Under the pieces are notes generated by a model, which was not told the origin of the DNA, did no database searches, and saw only the letters and a program-made list of their open reading frames with translations. Made by a program: the position numbers and the translations under genes. Positions 1 through 8,010 of a stretch of DNA of 34,553 nucleotides are shown piece by piece (positions within the stretch are counted from its first letter, which is position 1; each line of letters starts with the position of its first letter). Source of the DNA: Chitinophagaceae bacterium. Its GTDB lineage: Bacteria; Bacteroidota; Bacteroidia; Chitinophagales; Chitinophagaceae. The stretch lies in the NCBI GenBank assembly GCA_019695015.1, contig JAIBAV010000034.1:1-34553 (forward strand), written 5' to 3'.

Positions 1-8
1 CGTTTTTA

Positions 9-16
9 CAAATATA
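9..16 (-). promoter_or_regulatory. Possible -7 promoter element reading off the left edge
   Basis: On the minus strand these eight bases read TATATTTG, an exact match to the Bacteroidota -7 consensus TAnnTTTG. It lies downstream of the DUF2442 stop and would drive a gene outside the window. I see no -33 TTG at the expected spacing, and such an AT-rich octamer can occur by chance, so this is tentative. Confidence 0.22.
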
Positions 17-61
17 AATTTTTTTGTTGGTGTAAGAGGTAAGTGGAAAAGGTTATAAGTC

Positions 62-367
62 CTAAAATTTTTCTTTAAATATGTTTTCTGGTGGAAAAAT
101 TAAATCCCAGTCTTTTCCCCAAACAATATTTTGGTTTTCTATTTTAAAGGCTTTAAAATGGCGTGGCTGCCTGTACTTTTGGTAATAGCCTTGTGCATAT
201 TTTTCTAATGCTTTGGTAAAATCTATGGGCTTTGTAATACCATTGGCAAAAGTTACCAATAAGGTATAATCATGCAAAAAAATAGCATTTGTAATATTGT
301 AGTTTATACTCTGCGTTTTACTTCTATGCAGGTTACTTTCTTTTTGTAATAATGTATTGTTTCCCAT
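62..367 (-). CDS. DUF2442 domain protein
   Basis: This is a 101-residue soluble protein. The stretch from about residue 26 (NAIFLHDYTLLVTFANG) to the end (WDLIFPPENIF) has the DUF2442 layout: a short strand, a 'tLlvtFanG' strand, and a tryptophan-containing C-terminal strand. No signal peptide or membrane segment is visible. It starts inside the 3' end of the upstream DUF4160 gene (64 nt overlap, different frame), so the two are probably translated from one message. DUF4160 and DUF2442 genes are often adjacent and have been discussed as toxin-antitoxin-like pairs; activity here is inference. The ATG at 367 is the only methionine before the domain, so the overlap is probably real, although the first 25 residues do not look conserved. 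Confidence 0.75.
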   Translation of the reverse strand: MGNNTLLQKESNLHRSKTQSINYNITNAIFLHDYTLLVTFANGITKPIDFTKALEKYAQGYYQKYRQPRHFKAFKIENQNIVWGKDWDLIFPPENIFKEKF

Positions 368-603
368 TGCTCTTTTATTTTATTGGCATATACCCGTACA
401 AATTTACGCATTTCGGTAACTTCTTTTGCCGTAAGGTGTGGCTTACCTTTTATATTTTGGTCTTCTATCGTTAAAATTCCATTATTGTACAGTAATATAA
501 ATTTTCCTTCTCTGTCTTGTATTTTGGCGTGTATGTGTACAGGCAAATGGTCGTGTGCATAAATGTAAATCAGATAACCGAAATATTTAAAAATTTTGGG
601 CAT
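304..603 (-). CDS. DUF4160 domain protein
   Basis: This is a 99-residue protein opening with MPKIFKYFGYLIYIYAHDH, followed by LPVHIHAKIQDREGKF. This is the DUF4160 signature: a short N-terminal strand, an 'H-x-P-x-H-x-H' segment that could bind metal or nucleic acid, and a later helix (TAKEVTEMRKFVRVYANKI). It lies 8 nt after the VapE remnant and overlaps the DUF2442 gene by 64 nt, all on the minus strand. The last ~12 residues (lysine/arginine rich) extend past the usual domain and lie in the overlap. The biochemical role of DUF4160 is not established. A two-gene toxin-antitoxin-like role with DUF2442 is inferred from pairing only. Confidence 0.78.
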   Translation of the reverse strand: MPKIFKYFGYLIYIYAHDHLPVHIHAKIQDREGKFILLYNNGILTIEDQNIKGKPHLTAKEVTEMRKFVRVYANKIKEQWETIHYYKKKVTCIEVKRRV

Positions 604-611
604 GGTAAATT

Positions 612-1268
612 TTATGGTTTAAATAAATTGTTGTTGTGTGCATGGTATGGCTCTATAATTTGTTTACCATCTATTTTATCGTTTATTAAAGCTACTTTCC
701 AAACTTTTATACCAAAGCTGCTGCCAGTAAACCTATGTGTTACTTGTTCAAAATTTAACTGTTTTAATGCTATGCCAATATTTCTATCTTTAATTATTTG
801 GCACATTGTAAGTATTCTTAAATAATCTCTTATAATAGATGCAGGTAGTAAATAATAAGTATCGTTTTCGGCAGGCTTTTTAAAATATAGGTTGCAATAC
901 TCATACTCTTGCGTTACATGAAGGAATTGTTTATTATTTTCTTCCAGCTCTACAATATCGGTAGGTGTAACATAGTAATTATTTGTATTTTCTCTGTAGT
1001 AGTGGTAGGCTTCTGCCCAAATATCATCTATTTTTATTTTGCTGTATTCCTGGTCATTTATTTTCTCTACTTTAAAACAAAGAAAACGCCTGTTGCCTGT
1101 GGCATCTACTAAAAAATCTTCATCATTAGTGCTTGCCATAAAGTTGGCTATTCTAAAGCCTTGTGTTTCTAACTTGCCATAAGGTTTACGCCCTTTAATA
1201 TCTGGCAAACTAAACAACTCTTTTACTTTGTTAGCATCTTTTTTGTTTAGGTTTTTTAATCTCCACAC
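612..1268 (-). pseudogene. VapE-type (virulence-associated E) primase/helicase, 5'-truncated remnant
   Basis: The 218 codons match only the C-terminal part of a VapE/VirE-family P-loop protein, a group found in phages, satellites and integrated elements. Recognisable pieces are the basic stretch GRKPYGKLETQGFRIANF at about residues 26-43 and STNDEDFLVDATGNRRF at about 47-63, corresponding to the family motif 'GTTN...fLrD.tGnRRf'. A C-terminal all-helical domain follows. The Walker A and B region and any primase module that should precede this are missing: the frame opens at a GTG (1268), only 23 nt before the oppositely oriented ATG at 1292. An AAAGGA sits a few bases before that GTG, so some product could be made, but the ATPase core is absent. 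I read it as the decayed edge of a mobile element. No integrase, att site or terminal repeat is visible. Confidence 0.75.
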
Positions 1269-1277
1269 TTTTTCCTT

Positions 1278-1285
1278 TAAATTTG
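1278..1285 (+). promoter_or_regulatory. Possible -7 promoter element of the small membrane protein gene
   Basis: The bases TAAATTTG match TAnnTTTG exactly and end 6 nt before the ATG at 1292, so a transcript would have almost no leader. No TTG lies at the usual 17-23 nt spacing upstream; the nearest TTTG is about 32 nt away. The upstream DNA is the VapE remnant, so the native upstream region may have been replaced. Tentative. Confidence 0.3.
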
Positions 1286-1291
1286 TTTATT

Positions 1292-1471
1292 ATGGTTTTT
1301 TTTAAACAACTTGCAGAATACCTTTTTATTAAAAAAAGAGACCCTAATGAGCCTAGAACTCAATGGACAAAGTACATGCACGGCATGAACAGAATTTCTT
1401 TATTTATGTTTTTAATTGCTTTACTGATAATTACTTTTAAACTGTTTATATTACCTTTTTTTAAAGGTTAA
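1292..1471 (+). CDS. Small single-pass membrane protein, conserved type (DUF6728-like)
   Basis: This is a 59-residue protein starting at ATG 1292 (MVFFKQLAEYLFIKKRDPNE). An in-frame TTG at 1283 is inside the -7-like element and is a poor start. It has an N-terminal amphipathic cytoplasmic part with the motif KKRDPNEPRTQWTKYMHGMN, then one membrane helix (about residues 35-55, ISLFMFLIALLIITFKLFIL). Small proteins of this pattern are widespread in Bacteroidota and I believe they are grouped as DUF6728; the family name is from memory and no function is known. Its 3' end overlaps the convergent lpxB gene by 11 nt. Confidence 0.72.
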   Translation: MVFFKQLAEYLFIKKRDPNEPRTQWTKYMHGMNRISLFMFLIALLIITFKLFILPFFKG

Positions 1472-2570
1472 TAAAATCTACAATAATTTTTGCAGCCAAT
1501 GCAGAGGGTTGTTGAGAGATGCTTAAAATTTGCTTTAACTCTGTGTAATCTTTTTGTAATTGCTGTTTTCTTTGTTCGTTGTTTAGTAAACTATTTAATT
1601 CGGTAGTAAGATTTGTAACTGTTAATTTATTTTGAATTAATTCGGTAACAACTAATTTATCCATTATTAAATTTACCAACGATATATATTTTATATTAAT
1701 TAGCCTTTTTGCTATTTGGTAGCTAATATTACTTCCTTTATAACAAACTACTTCTGGCACTTCAAACAATGCAGTTTCTAAAGTTGCTGTACCACTTGTT
1801 ACTAATGCAGCTTTACTTTGCATTAATACATTATAAGTATCGTTTCTAAAAAATTCAACATTTGGTTGAACAGGTAAGAACTGATTGTAAAAATCATCAT
1901 CTTGCCCTGGGGCTTTAGCAACTACAAATTTATAATCAGGAAAAGCTTTTGCCACTTCTAACATAATGGGTAGTTTTTTTATAATTTCCTGTTTTCTACT
2001 ACCTGGTAATAATGCAATAAATTTATTAGAAGAGTTGTTAGGTGCTGTATAATTTGCTTTAAATTGATTTATTGCTTCAATTAATGGATGCCCTACATAA
2101 TCTACCTTCCAATTCCATTTTTTTTGGTAGTAGGTTTGCTCAAATGGTAAAATGCAAATCATTTTATCAATGCATTGTTTCATTTTTTTCACTCGTCCTG
2201 CCTTCCATGCCCAAACTTGTGGAGATATGTAATAAACAATTTTATATCCTTGTTTTTTTGCCCATTCTGCAATTCTTAAATTAAAACCAGGATAGTCTAT
2301 TAATACTACCACATCTGGCTTAAAACTATTTATTTGCTGTTTACAAAATTTTATATTTTTTAATATGGTTGGCAAGTTTTTTACTACTTCAATAAAGCCC
2401 ATAAAAGCCAACTCTTTATAATGTTTTAAAAGAGTAGCACCTGCATTTTGCATAAGGTTTCCGCCCCAACATTGTATAATAGCATTATCATCTGCAAGGC
2501 GTAATTGTTTAATTAAATTACTACCATGCAAATCTCCACTTGCTTCTCCTGCTATTATAAAATATTTCAT
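1461..2570 (-). CDS. lpxB: Lipid-A-disaccharide synthase
   Basis: LpxB (GT19) joins UDP-2,3-diacylglucosamine to 2,3-diacylglucosamine-1-phosphate to make the lipid A disaccharide at the cytoplasmic face of the inner membrane. The 369-residue product has the family landmarks in order: FIIAGEASGDLHGS at the N terminus, the membrane-contact region PQVWAWKAGRVKKM, the VGHPL motif, LLPGSRKQEI in the nucleotide-sugar binding part, and TSGTATLETALFEVP near the C terminus. I chose the ATG at 2570 because the conserved sequence starts there; an upstream in-frame ATG at 2588 adds six residues with no family support. The length is normal. It lies downstream of the aldehyde dehydrogenase gene, separated by a terminator, so it is probably transcribed separately. 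Its last 11 nt overlap the small gene on the other strand. Confidence 0.96.
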   Translation of the reverse strand: MKYFIIAGEASGDLHGSNLIKQLRLADDNAIIQCWGGNLMQNAGATLLKHYKELAFMGFIEVVKNLPTILKNIKFCKQQINSFKPDVVVLIDYPGFNLRIAEWAKKQGYKIVYYISPQVWAWKAGRVKKMKQCIDKMICILPFEQTYYQKKWNWKVDYVGHPLIEAINQFKANYTAPNNSSNKFIALLPGSRKQEIIKKLPIMLEVAKAFPDYKFVVAKAPGQDDDFYNQFLPVQPNVEFFRNDTYNVLMQSKAALVTSGTATLETALFEVPEVVCYKGSNISYQIAKRLINIKYISLVNLIMDKLVVTELIQNKLTVTNLTTELNSLLNNEQRKQQLQKDYTELKQILSISQQPSALAAKIIVDFINL

Positions 2571-2621
2571 ATTACTTGCAAAGTACAATGATGTAATTCA
2601 TATTTTGAAAGAATCAGAAAT

Positions 2622-2666
2622 AAAAAAATCAGCCAAAATAAATGCAACAATTTAAGATGGCTGATT
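2622..2666 (-). terminator. Intrinsic terminator after the aldehyde dehydrogenase gene
   Basis: Inverted repeat AATCAGCCA (2627-2635) / TGGCTGATT (2658-2666) makes a 9 bp stem with a 22 nt loop. On the minus strand it is followed by a run of seven T (complement of 2622-2628). It lies about 20 nt past the stop of the aldehyde dehydrogenase gene and before lpxB. The long loop makes it weaker than the other terminators in the window. Confidence 0.6.
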
Positions 2667-2685
2667 GTACTTAATGTTTAATGGT

Positions 2686-4209
2686 TTAGATATTAAATTC
2701 TATACCTTGTGCCAATGGTAAACTGCTACCCCAATTAATTGTATTGGTTTGCCTACGCATATATGCTTTCCATGCATCGCTACCACTTTCTCTTCCTCCA
2801 CCAGTTTCTTTCTCTCCTCCAAATGCACCACCAATTTCTGCACCACTTGTGCCAATGTTTACGTTTGCAATACCACAATCGCTACCTTTATGAGATAAGA
2901 ATAATTCTGCCTCTCTCACATTCAAAGTCATAATAGCTGAGGATAGGCCTTGTGGTACTTGATTTTGCATTGCAATAGCCTCTTCTATTTTATGATATGG
3001 CATAATATATAATATAGGAGCAAAAGTTTCGTGTTGAACAATGGCCATATTATTATTGGCTTCTGCAATACAAGGCTTAACGTAACAACCAGATTCAAAC
3101 CCTTCTCCTGTAAGTACTCCACCCTCTACAATAAATTTACCACCTTGTTGTTTGCATTGTTCAATAGAGGATAAATATTGTGTAACTGCATCTTTATCTA
3201 TTAGTGGGCCAACATGATTTTTACTATCTAAAGGATTACCAATTTTTAGTTGCTGATATGCATTAATTAATTTTTGTTTAAGAGTATCATAAATGCTTTC
3301 ATGAATTATTAACCTTCTTGTAGTAGTACAACGTTGACCTGCAGTACCAACAGCTCCAAAAACACTACCAATTATTGCCATATCAATATCTGCATCTTTA
3401 GAAATAATAATTGCATTATTGCCACCTAATTCTAAAATAGTTTTTCCTAAACGTTGTGCTACTGCAGCATTTACAGCTTTTCCCATTCTTGTACTACCTG
3501 TTGCACTTACTAAGGCAACCTTAGCATCCTGGCTTAGCCACTCTCCTGCTTCTTTGTATCCTTGTATTAAACAATTTACTCCTTCTGGTACATTATTTTT
3601 TTGAAAAACTTCCGACACAATATTTTGTACTGCAATAGAACAAAGTGGTGTTTTTTCACTAGGCTTCCAAATACATACATTACCACAAACCCAAGCTAAT
3701 GCAGCATTCCAACTCCAAACAGCAACAGGAAAATTAAAAGCTGAAATAATACCTACAATACCTAATGGGTGCCATTGTTCATACATTCTGTGGTTAGGTC
3801 TTTCGCTATGAATAGTTAAACCATACAACTGACGAGAAAGGCCTACAGCAAAATCACATATATCAATCATTTCCTGTACTTCGCCTAAACCTTCTTGTAA
3901 GCTTTTACCCATTTCGTAGCTCACTAATTTACCCAATGGTTCTTTCTTTTCACGCAGTGCGTTTCCTATTTGCCTTACAATTTCTCCTCTTTTTGGGGCA
4001 GGCCACAAACGCCACTCTTCAAAAGCTTGTTCTGCTTTTGTTACAATACTTTTATACACGTTGTTTGTGGTACTATTTACCGTACCAATTTCATTTCCAT
4101 CTACCGGTGAAAAGCTTTTTATGAGTTGTCCATCAGAGGGTAGCCATTGTGTGCCTGTAGAACTGCCATTATTATGATTTTGTAATTGTAATTCGTGTAA
4201 AAAATTCAT
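2686..4209 (-). CDS. amaB: ALDH7-family aldehyde dehydrogenase (L-piperidine-6-carboxylate / aminoadipate-semialdehyde type)
   Basis: This NAD(P)-dependent aldehyde dehydrogenase has 507 residues, the normal length. The ALDH7 (antiquitin/AmaB) group is marked by [20 protein letters not shown] at about 135-154. Core residues are visible: Asn159 in AFNF, Lys182 in WKPSEKTP (cofactor), general base Glu260 in ILELGGNN, and nucleophile Cys294 in [12 protein letters not shown]. The family oxidises alpha-aminoadipate semialdehyde (in equilibrium with piperidine-6-carboxylate) during lysine breakdown; the exact substrate here is inferred from family. It is cytoplasmic. No other lysine-catabolism genes are adjacent. 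It starts 57 nt after the NlpC/P60 gene. A TACTTTGC sequence (complement of 4228-4235), one base short of the -7 consensus, could give it its own promoter. Confidence 0.9.
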   Translation of the reverse strand: MNFLHELQLQNHNNGSSTGTQWLPSDGQLIKSFSPVDGNEIGTVNSTTNNVYKSIVTKAEQAFEEWRLWPAPKRGEIVRQIGNALREKKEPLGKLVSYEMGKSLQEGLGEVQEMIDICDFAVGLSRQLYGLTIHSERPNHRMYEQWHPLGIVGIISAFNFPVAVWSWNAALAWVCGNVCIWKPSEKTPLCSIAVQNIVSEVFQKNNVPEGVNCLIQGYKEAGEWLSQDAKVALVSATGSTRMGKAVNAAVAQRLGKTILELGGNNAIIISKDADIDMAIIGSVFGAVGTAGQRCTTTRRLIIHESIYDTLKQKLINAYQQLKIGNPLDSKNHVGPLIDKDAVTQYLSSIEQCKQQGGKFIVEGGVLTGEGFESGCYVKPCIAEANNNMAIVQHETFAPILYIMPYHKIEEAIAMQNQVPQGLSSAIMTLNVREAELFLSHKGSDCGIANVNIGTSGAEIGGAFGGEKETGGGRESGSDAWKAYMRRQTNTINWGSSLPLAQGIEFNI

Positions 4210-4266
4210 ATCCTAAAATTTAATGTTGCAAAGTAAAGGAATGTATGGTATCTAAAATTTGGTTTA

Positions 4267-5130
4267 TTAATTTATCCATCTTCTCACTACAAATCTTTTT
4301 CCTGATGTATTATTCCAATTATTTACAGGCTTTTTATCTTTTAAAATAATCTGTAACCTTTTTGTTAAGTCAGTTGTTTTTACTCCTCCATCTGGGGTAC
4401 TTTCTATAGTTGTAGTTTCGTTATACACCACCACAACATGGCCATTCCAAACTATTAAATCTAAAGGCTTTAAAAGTTTAGCAATTTGAGAAGCATTTAA
4501 ATTTTCAATATTGTCAACTGCGTTTCCATAATTAACTAAAGAAGAAGTATTTCTTGGAGTAAAGCCATCTGTTGCCTGATAAATTAAACCTGAGCAATCA
4601 ACACCTTTTAATATCCATAAATTTTTGGTGGTTTGATTTATTGTGCCTTTGGGCTTGTAAAGGTTAAGCATTTCTATAACCCCATTAGGTGTGTTGCCTC
4701 CCCACATATACGGAAAGCCTTCCAACTTCTTCATTCTACTTAATATATCTTGTTGATTTGGCAATTTTGTAACTCTTTCAGTTGGCTTTAGTTTTGAAAG
4801 CTTTACAAAACGGCTATCAATATATAATTTTTTATTGCTGTAGGGGTAATCGTTTGTGGTTATTTCATATATATTGTAACCCTTTTGTGGTATTGTTTTT
4901 ACAATATTAAACACAGTTTTAGGATATGCTATAAATTCCATTTCTCTTATTAAACCTTGCTTGTCTAATTTTATTTGGTTGCCATTTACGCCTCCAAACA
5001 CTGTTGAAAAATTGTTGGAGTTTAATACAGGTGTATAGTTTATTGCAATAGCAAAATTATTTTGAGCAGTGGAGGCGAAATAATTAAATAGTAATAAAAA
5101 TAATACTGTAGTGCAGTGTTTGTTCAACAT
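4267..5130 (-). CDS. Secreted NlpC/P60-family cell-wall hydrolase
   Basis: The 287-residue product begins with a signal peptide (about residues 1-22, hydrophobic FLLLFNYFAS then TAQ), so it is exported. An N-terminal region to about residue 120 probably forms SH3-like modules, as is usual in this group. The C40 peptidase domain (about 125-260) has nucleophile Cys179 in LKGVDCSGLIYQ, His231 in WNGHVVVVY, and an acidic third residue, probably Glu243 in TIESTPDG. NlpC/P60 enzymes cleave peptide stems of peptidoglycan, typically D-Glu/meso-DAP bonds. This fits the dap and PBP genes nearby, although it is not in an operon with them. The gene stands between the LytTR regulator (74 nt upstream) and the aldehyde dehydrogenase. 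The nearest promoter-like sequence upstream is CAAATTTG, one mismatch from consensus. Confidence 0.88.
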   Translation of the reverse strand: MLNKHCTTVLFLLLFNYFASTAQNNFAIAINYTPVLNSNNFSTVFGGVNGNQIKLDKQGLIREMEFIAYPKTVFNIVKTIPQKGYNIYEITTNDYPYSNKKLYIDSRFVKLSKLKPTERVTKLPNQQDILSRMKKLEGFPYMWGGNTPNGVIEMLNLYKPKGTINQTTKNLWILKGVDCSGLIYQATDGFTPRNTSSLVNYGNAVDNIENLNASQIAKLLKPLDLIVWNGHVVVVYNETTTIESTPDGGVKTTDLTKRLQIILKDKKPVNNWNNTSGKRFVVRRWIN

Positions 5131-5204
5131 ACATTTATGTTTACGTTTAAAGCAAATTTGAGAGTAAAAATTGAAATAAAAATGTAAAAAAATATAAACA
5201 AATA

Positions 5205-5900
5205 CTACTCCTGTAAATTGTGTTGTGTTAATATATCGTAAACAGAAGAAAAACTGCTGCCAATTGGTATTTCTTTTCCTGCTACAAATACTTTATGTTT
5301 ATTAAACTTTTCTACTTTATTAAGTGGTATTATATAAGAACGATGTATTCTAACAAATTCATCTGCTGGTAATTTTTCAAGCATGTTTTTAAGAGTCATT
5401 AAAGTTAACACAGGATAGGGTTTTATATAAATTTTTATATAATCATCTAATGCCTCAATTAATTCTATTTCTGCTAAATTTATTTTTTGTATCTCGTAGT
5501 TTACTTTTACATTAATAAAGTTTTGCACTGTTGTTATATTATTTCCTTCAATTGCTGTGCTTGCTTTATTGGCAGCTATTAAAAATCTTTCAAACTCAAA
5601 AGGCTTTAATAAGTAATCAATTGCATTAACGTTAAACCCTTCTAAAGCGTAATCTTTAAAAGCAGTGGTGAAAATTACAGAAGGCTTAATTGGTAAACTT
5701 TTAAAAAATTGTAAGCCATTTATATCAGGCATTTGAATATCTAAAAACAACAAATTAATTTTATTATTTTTTAAATATAAATATGCTTCATTGGGGTTAG
5801 TAAAAGTTTTTTCGAGAGTAATAAAATTAATTTTATTACAATACTGTTGAATAATTTGTAAAGCCAAAGGCTCATCATCTAAAGCTATTGCACTAATCAT
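5205..5900 (-). CDS. LytTR-type response regulator
   Basis: This is a 231-residue two-domain regulator. The N-terminal receiver domain (about 1-115) has the acidic pair in ALDDEP at 8-9, the phospho-acceptor Asp54 in LLFLDIQMPD, a Thr in VIFTTAF, and Lys in LLKPFEF. The C-terminal LytTR DNA-binding domain (about 130-228) shows EALDDYIKIY and FVRIHRSYIIPLNKV. Proteins of this class bind direct repeats as dimers; the target is not identifiable here. It starts 2 nt after the stop of the sensor kinase, so the two are one transcription unit. All key residues are intact, in contrast to its partner kinase, so the regulator may act without its cognate kinase or be phosphorylated by another. Confidence 0.93.
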   Translation of the reverse strand: MISAIALDDEPLALQIIQQYCNKINFITLEKTFTNPNEAYLYLKNNKINLLFLDIQMPDINGLQFFKSLPIKPSVIFTTAFKDYALEGFNVNAIDYLLKPFEFERFLIAANKASTAIEGNNITTVQNFINVKVNYEIQKINLAEIELIEALDDYIKIYIKPYPVLTLMTLKNMLEKLPADEFVRIHRSYIIPLNKVEKFNKHKVFVAGKEIPIGSSFSSVYDILTQHNLQE

Positions 5901-5902
5901 TT

Positions 5903-7018
5903 TTATATATTTATTTCTAGAAAAACTTTAAAATTAAAAGTATTATTAGTAATGTTAAGTGTGTAATTGTCTTTATACAACAACTCTAATCTTCTTTTTA
6001 CATTACTTATTCCAATTCCTGTAGATGACTGTAAAATATTTTGTGTTTGCACAATGGTATTAGAAGAAATAAATTGTAAACATTTTTCGGTGGTATTTAT
6101 TTCAATTTCAATTGCAGATTGTTCAACTGTGCTTACACCATATTTAAAAGCATTTTCAATAAAAGGAATTAATAATAGTGGTGCAACTTTTATGCCATCA
6201 ATTGTTCCATTTACAGTAAAACTTACAGACACTTTATTTGTAAGCCTCACCATTTGTAAATCTATATAATTTTTAATATGGTCTATTTCCTTCTCAAGTA
6301 AAGTTTTTTCTTCTTGTACTTCGGTTAGCATATACCTCATTATAGAAGAAAGCTTTAAAACGGATGCTGCTGTTTTATCGCTTTGCACAACAGCTAAAGA
6401 GTAAATATTATTTAGAGTATTGAAAAAAAAGTGAGGGTTTACCTGAGATTTAAGATAGGACAACTCTGCATTTACTTTTTGATGTGCAATTTGTTGTTTA
6501 GTTCTCTCAAAACTCATCCACTGTCCTATAGCTTTGCTACATATACCAATGGTAAGTATTAGAAAAAAAACTGCAAACGACCCAGGAAAATAAACAATGG
6601 TTTTAATTTTAGGTTTAAGTTGTTGAGTATTTGCATCAGTAGTATTTTTTTCAATAATTGCTTCACGTTGATTTCTTTCTTCAATAAATTGCTCTTGCAA
6701 TGTTTCCTTAGATTGACCATTTATTAAAAAAGCAATTTCTTTTGGCACATACAAATAGGCAATAAAAAAAATGGAAATAATTACAGAGTATATAAACCAT
6801 CTTTTTTAAAATAATAATTTTGGTATTAATACAAGTGTATTAAAGTAATAAAAGAGAAGTAAAAAAATATTTATAACAATGTATAGTACCACTAAATATT
6901 TTGAAACTTGAACTGAAATATCTTTTGGTTGAGGAGAAAAAATATAAGGTAATAGAAAAAAGCAAATCCATACTGCAATATGAATACTGATATTTAGTAT
7001 TTTTTTTTGTTTAAACAA
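5903..7018 (-). pseudogene. LytS/YehU-type sensor histidine kinase interrupted by an in-frame TAA
   Basis: Two frame-matched segments form one kinase of about 370 codons. The first (7018-6809) encodes two membrane helices (HIAVWICFFLLPYIF and VVLYIVINIFLLLFYYFN) and runs to LIPKLLF, then a TAA at 6806-6808. Reading on in the same frame gives KRWFIYSVIISIFFIAYLYV, a third helix, then a linker, a fourth helix (about SFAVFFLILTIGICSKAI) and the His_kinase domain with phospho-acceptor His in QVNPHFFFNTLNNI (about residue 196), the N-box in IPFIENAFKYG and a G-box in STGIGISNVKRR. No other stop or frameshift occurs. The first start is TTG at 7018; no ATG precedes it in frame, while the second half has only TTG or GTG starts before an ATG far downstream. 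Changing TAA to AAA would restore it, so this is a recent nonsense mutation, a sequencing error, or (less likely) readthrough. Confidence 0.82.
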
Positions 7019-7095
7019 TTTATTAAAAATTGAGATAGCTAAAGTAGCTTAATTTTTAGATTTATATAGTAGTAAATTTATAGTAAATAGTTATT

Positions 7096-7103
7096 TACTT
7101 TTG
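7096..7103 (+). promoter_or_regulatory. -7 promoter element for dapF
   Basis: TACTTTTG matches the Bacteroidota -7 consensus exactly and lies 38 nt before the dapF ATG, in the divergent gap between the sensor kinase and dapF. A clear -33 TTG is not visible, so only half of the promoter is supported. Confidence 0.5.
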
Positions 7104-7141
7104 TATGAAAAACCTTTAATAACCATTCATTTCTTTTATTA

Positions 7142-7915
7142 ATGACCATTTTTTTTTCTAAATACCAAGGCACAGGCAATGATTTTATAATTATTGACAA
7201 CCGTGAGAACAAAATAAATTTATCTTACCAACAAATAAATTTTTTATGTAATAGAAAGTTTGGCATTGGTGCAGATGGATTAATGTTACTAAATAGCCAT
7301 AGCCTATACGACTTTGAAATGATTTACTATAATGCAGATGGGCACGAAAGCTCTATGTGTGGCAATGGAGGAAGATGTATTACACAATTTGCACATGATA
7401 TTGGTTTAATAAAAGATAAGTATTTATTTACTGCAATAGATGGTTTACACGAAGCAGTTGTTAAAGACATTGTGTACTTAAAAATTCAAGATGTTAAAGG
7501 TGTAGAAAATGAACATAACGAAGTTTTTATTTTAAATACAGGATCTCCACATTACATAAAAATTTTGCCAAGTATTACAGATTTAGATGTATATACTGAG
7601 GGTAAAAAAATAAGATACAACTCTAGGTTTGAAAAAGAAGGGATAAATGTAAACTTTGTTCAACGTATTAATGATAACACCATTAAAGTAAGAACTTATG
7701 AAAGAGGTGTAGAAGATGAAACATTAAGTTGTGGTACAGGTGTAACTGCTGCTGCATTAGTTAATGCAACTACAGTAGGGTTTAATGAAGTTAATATACA
7801 AACTATTGGAGGTAATTTATTAGTTCAATTTTCAAAAGAAAGTGATCAGGTGTTTCATAATATTTGGCTATGTGGTCCTGCCAATTTTGTTTTTTCAGGT
7901 TCCATTTCTATATAA
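7142..7915 (+). CDS. dapF: Diaminopimelate epimerase
   Basis: DapF converts LL-diaminopimelate to meso-diaminopimelate, the cross-linking residue of Gram-negative peptidoglycan and the direct precursor of lysine. The 257-residue protein shows the substrate loop KYQGTGNDFIIIDNR at the N terminus, the first catalytic cysteine Cys73 in SSMCGNGGRC, and the second, Cys197, in ETLSCGTGVTAAAL; the pair acts as acid and base without a cofactor. Length is typical. The ATG at 7142 directly precedes the conserved start. It is 95 nt from corA on the same strand. The other pathway gene in the window, dapD, is about 26 kb away in another operon, so the lysine/DAP genes are dispersed. Confidence 0.97.
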   Translation: MTIFFSKYQGTGNDFIIIDNRENKINLSYQQINFLCNRKFGIGADGLMLLNSHSLYDFEMIYYNADGHESSMCGNGGRCITQFAHDIGLIKDKYLFTAIDGLHEAVVKDIVYLKIQDVKGVENEHNEVFILNTGSPHYIKILPSITDLDVYTEGKKIRYNSRFEKEGINVNFVQRINDNTIKVRTYERGVEDETLSCGTGVTAAALVNATTVGFNEVNIQTIGGNLLVQFSKESDQVFHNIWLCGPANFVFSGSISI

Positions 7916-8010
7916 CTTCTTCTACTTAAAAATTGAAATTTTTGTTTAGGAAACATACTGTAATTTCGTTGCCTTAATACTTATTTCTAACAAAAACAAA
8001 TGGGTTATTT

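Noticed and set aside
909..1112. 67-codon plus-strand frame opposite the VapE remnant, hydrophobic in translation
   Set aside because: The hydrophobic appearance arises from reading an A/T-rich, Lys/Glu-rich gene antisense. The minus frame carries the family motif.
6806..6808. In-frame TAA considered as evidence of stop-codon recoding or a different genetic code
   Set aside because: TAA ends many other genes in the window at their expected lengths (for example dapF, corA, ribH, lysS), and no readthrough signal such as a downstream structure is evident. A mutation or sequence error is simpler.
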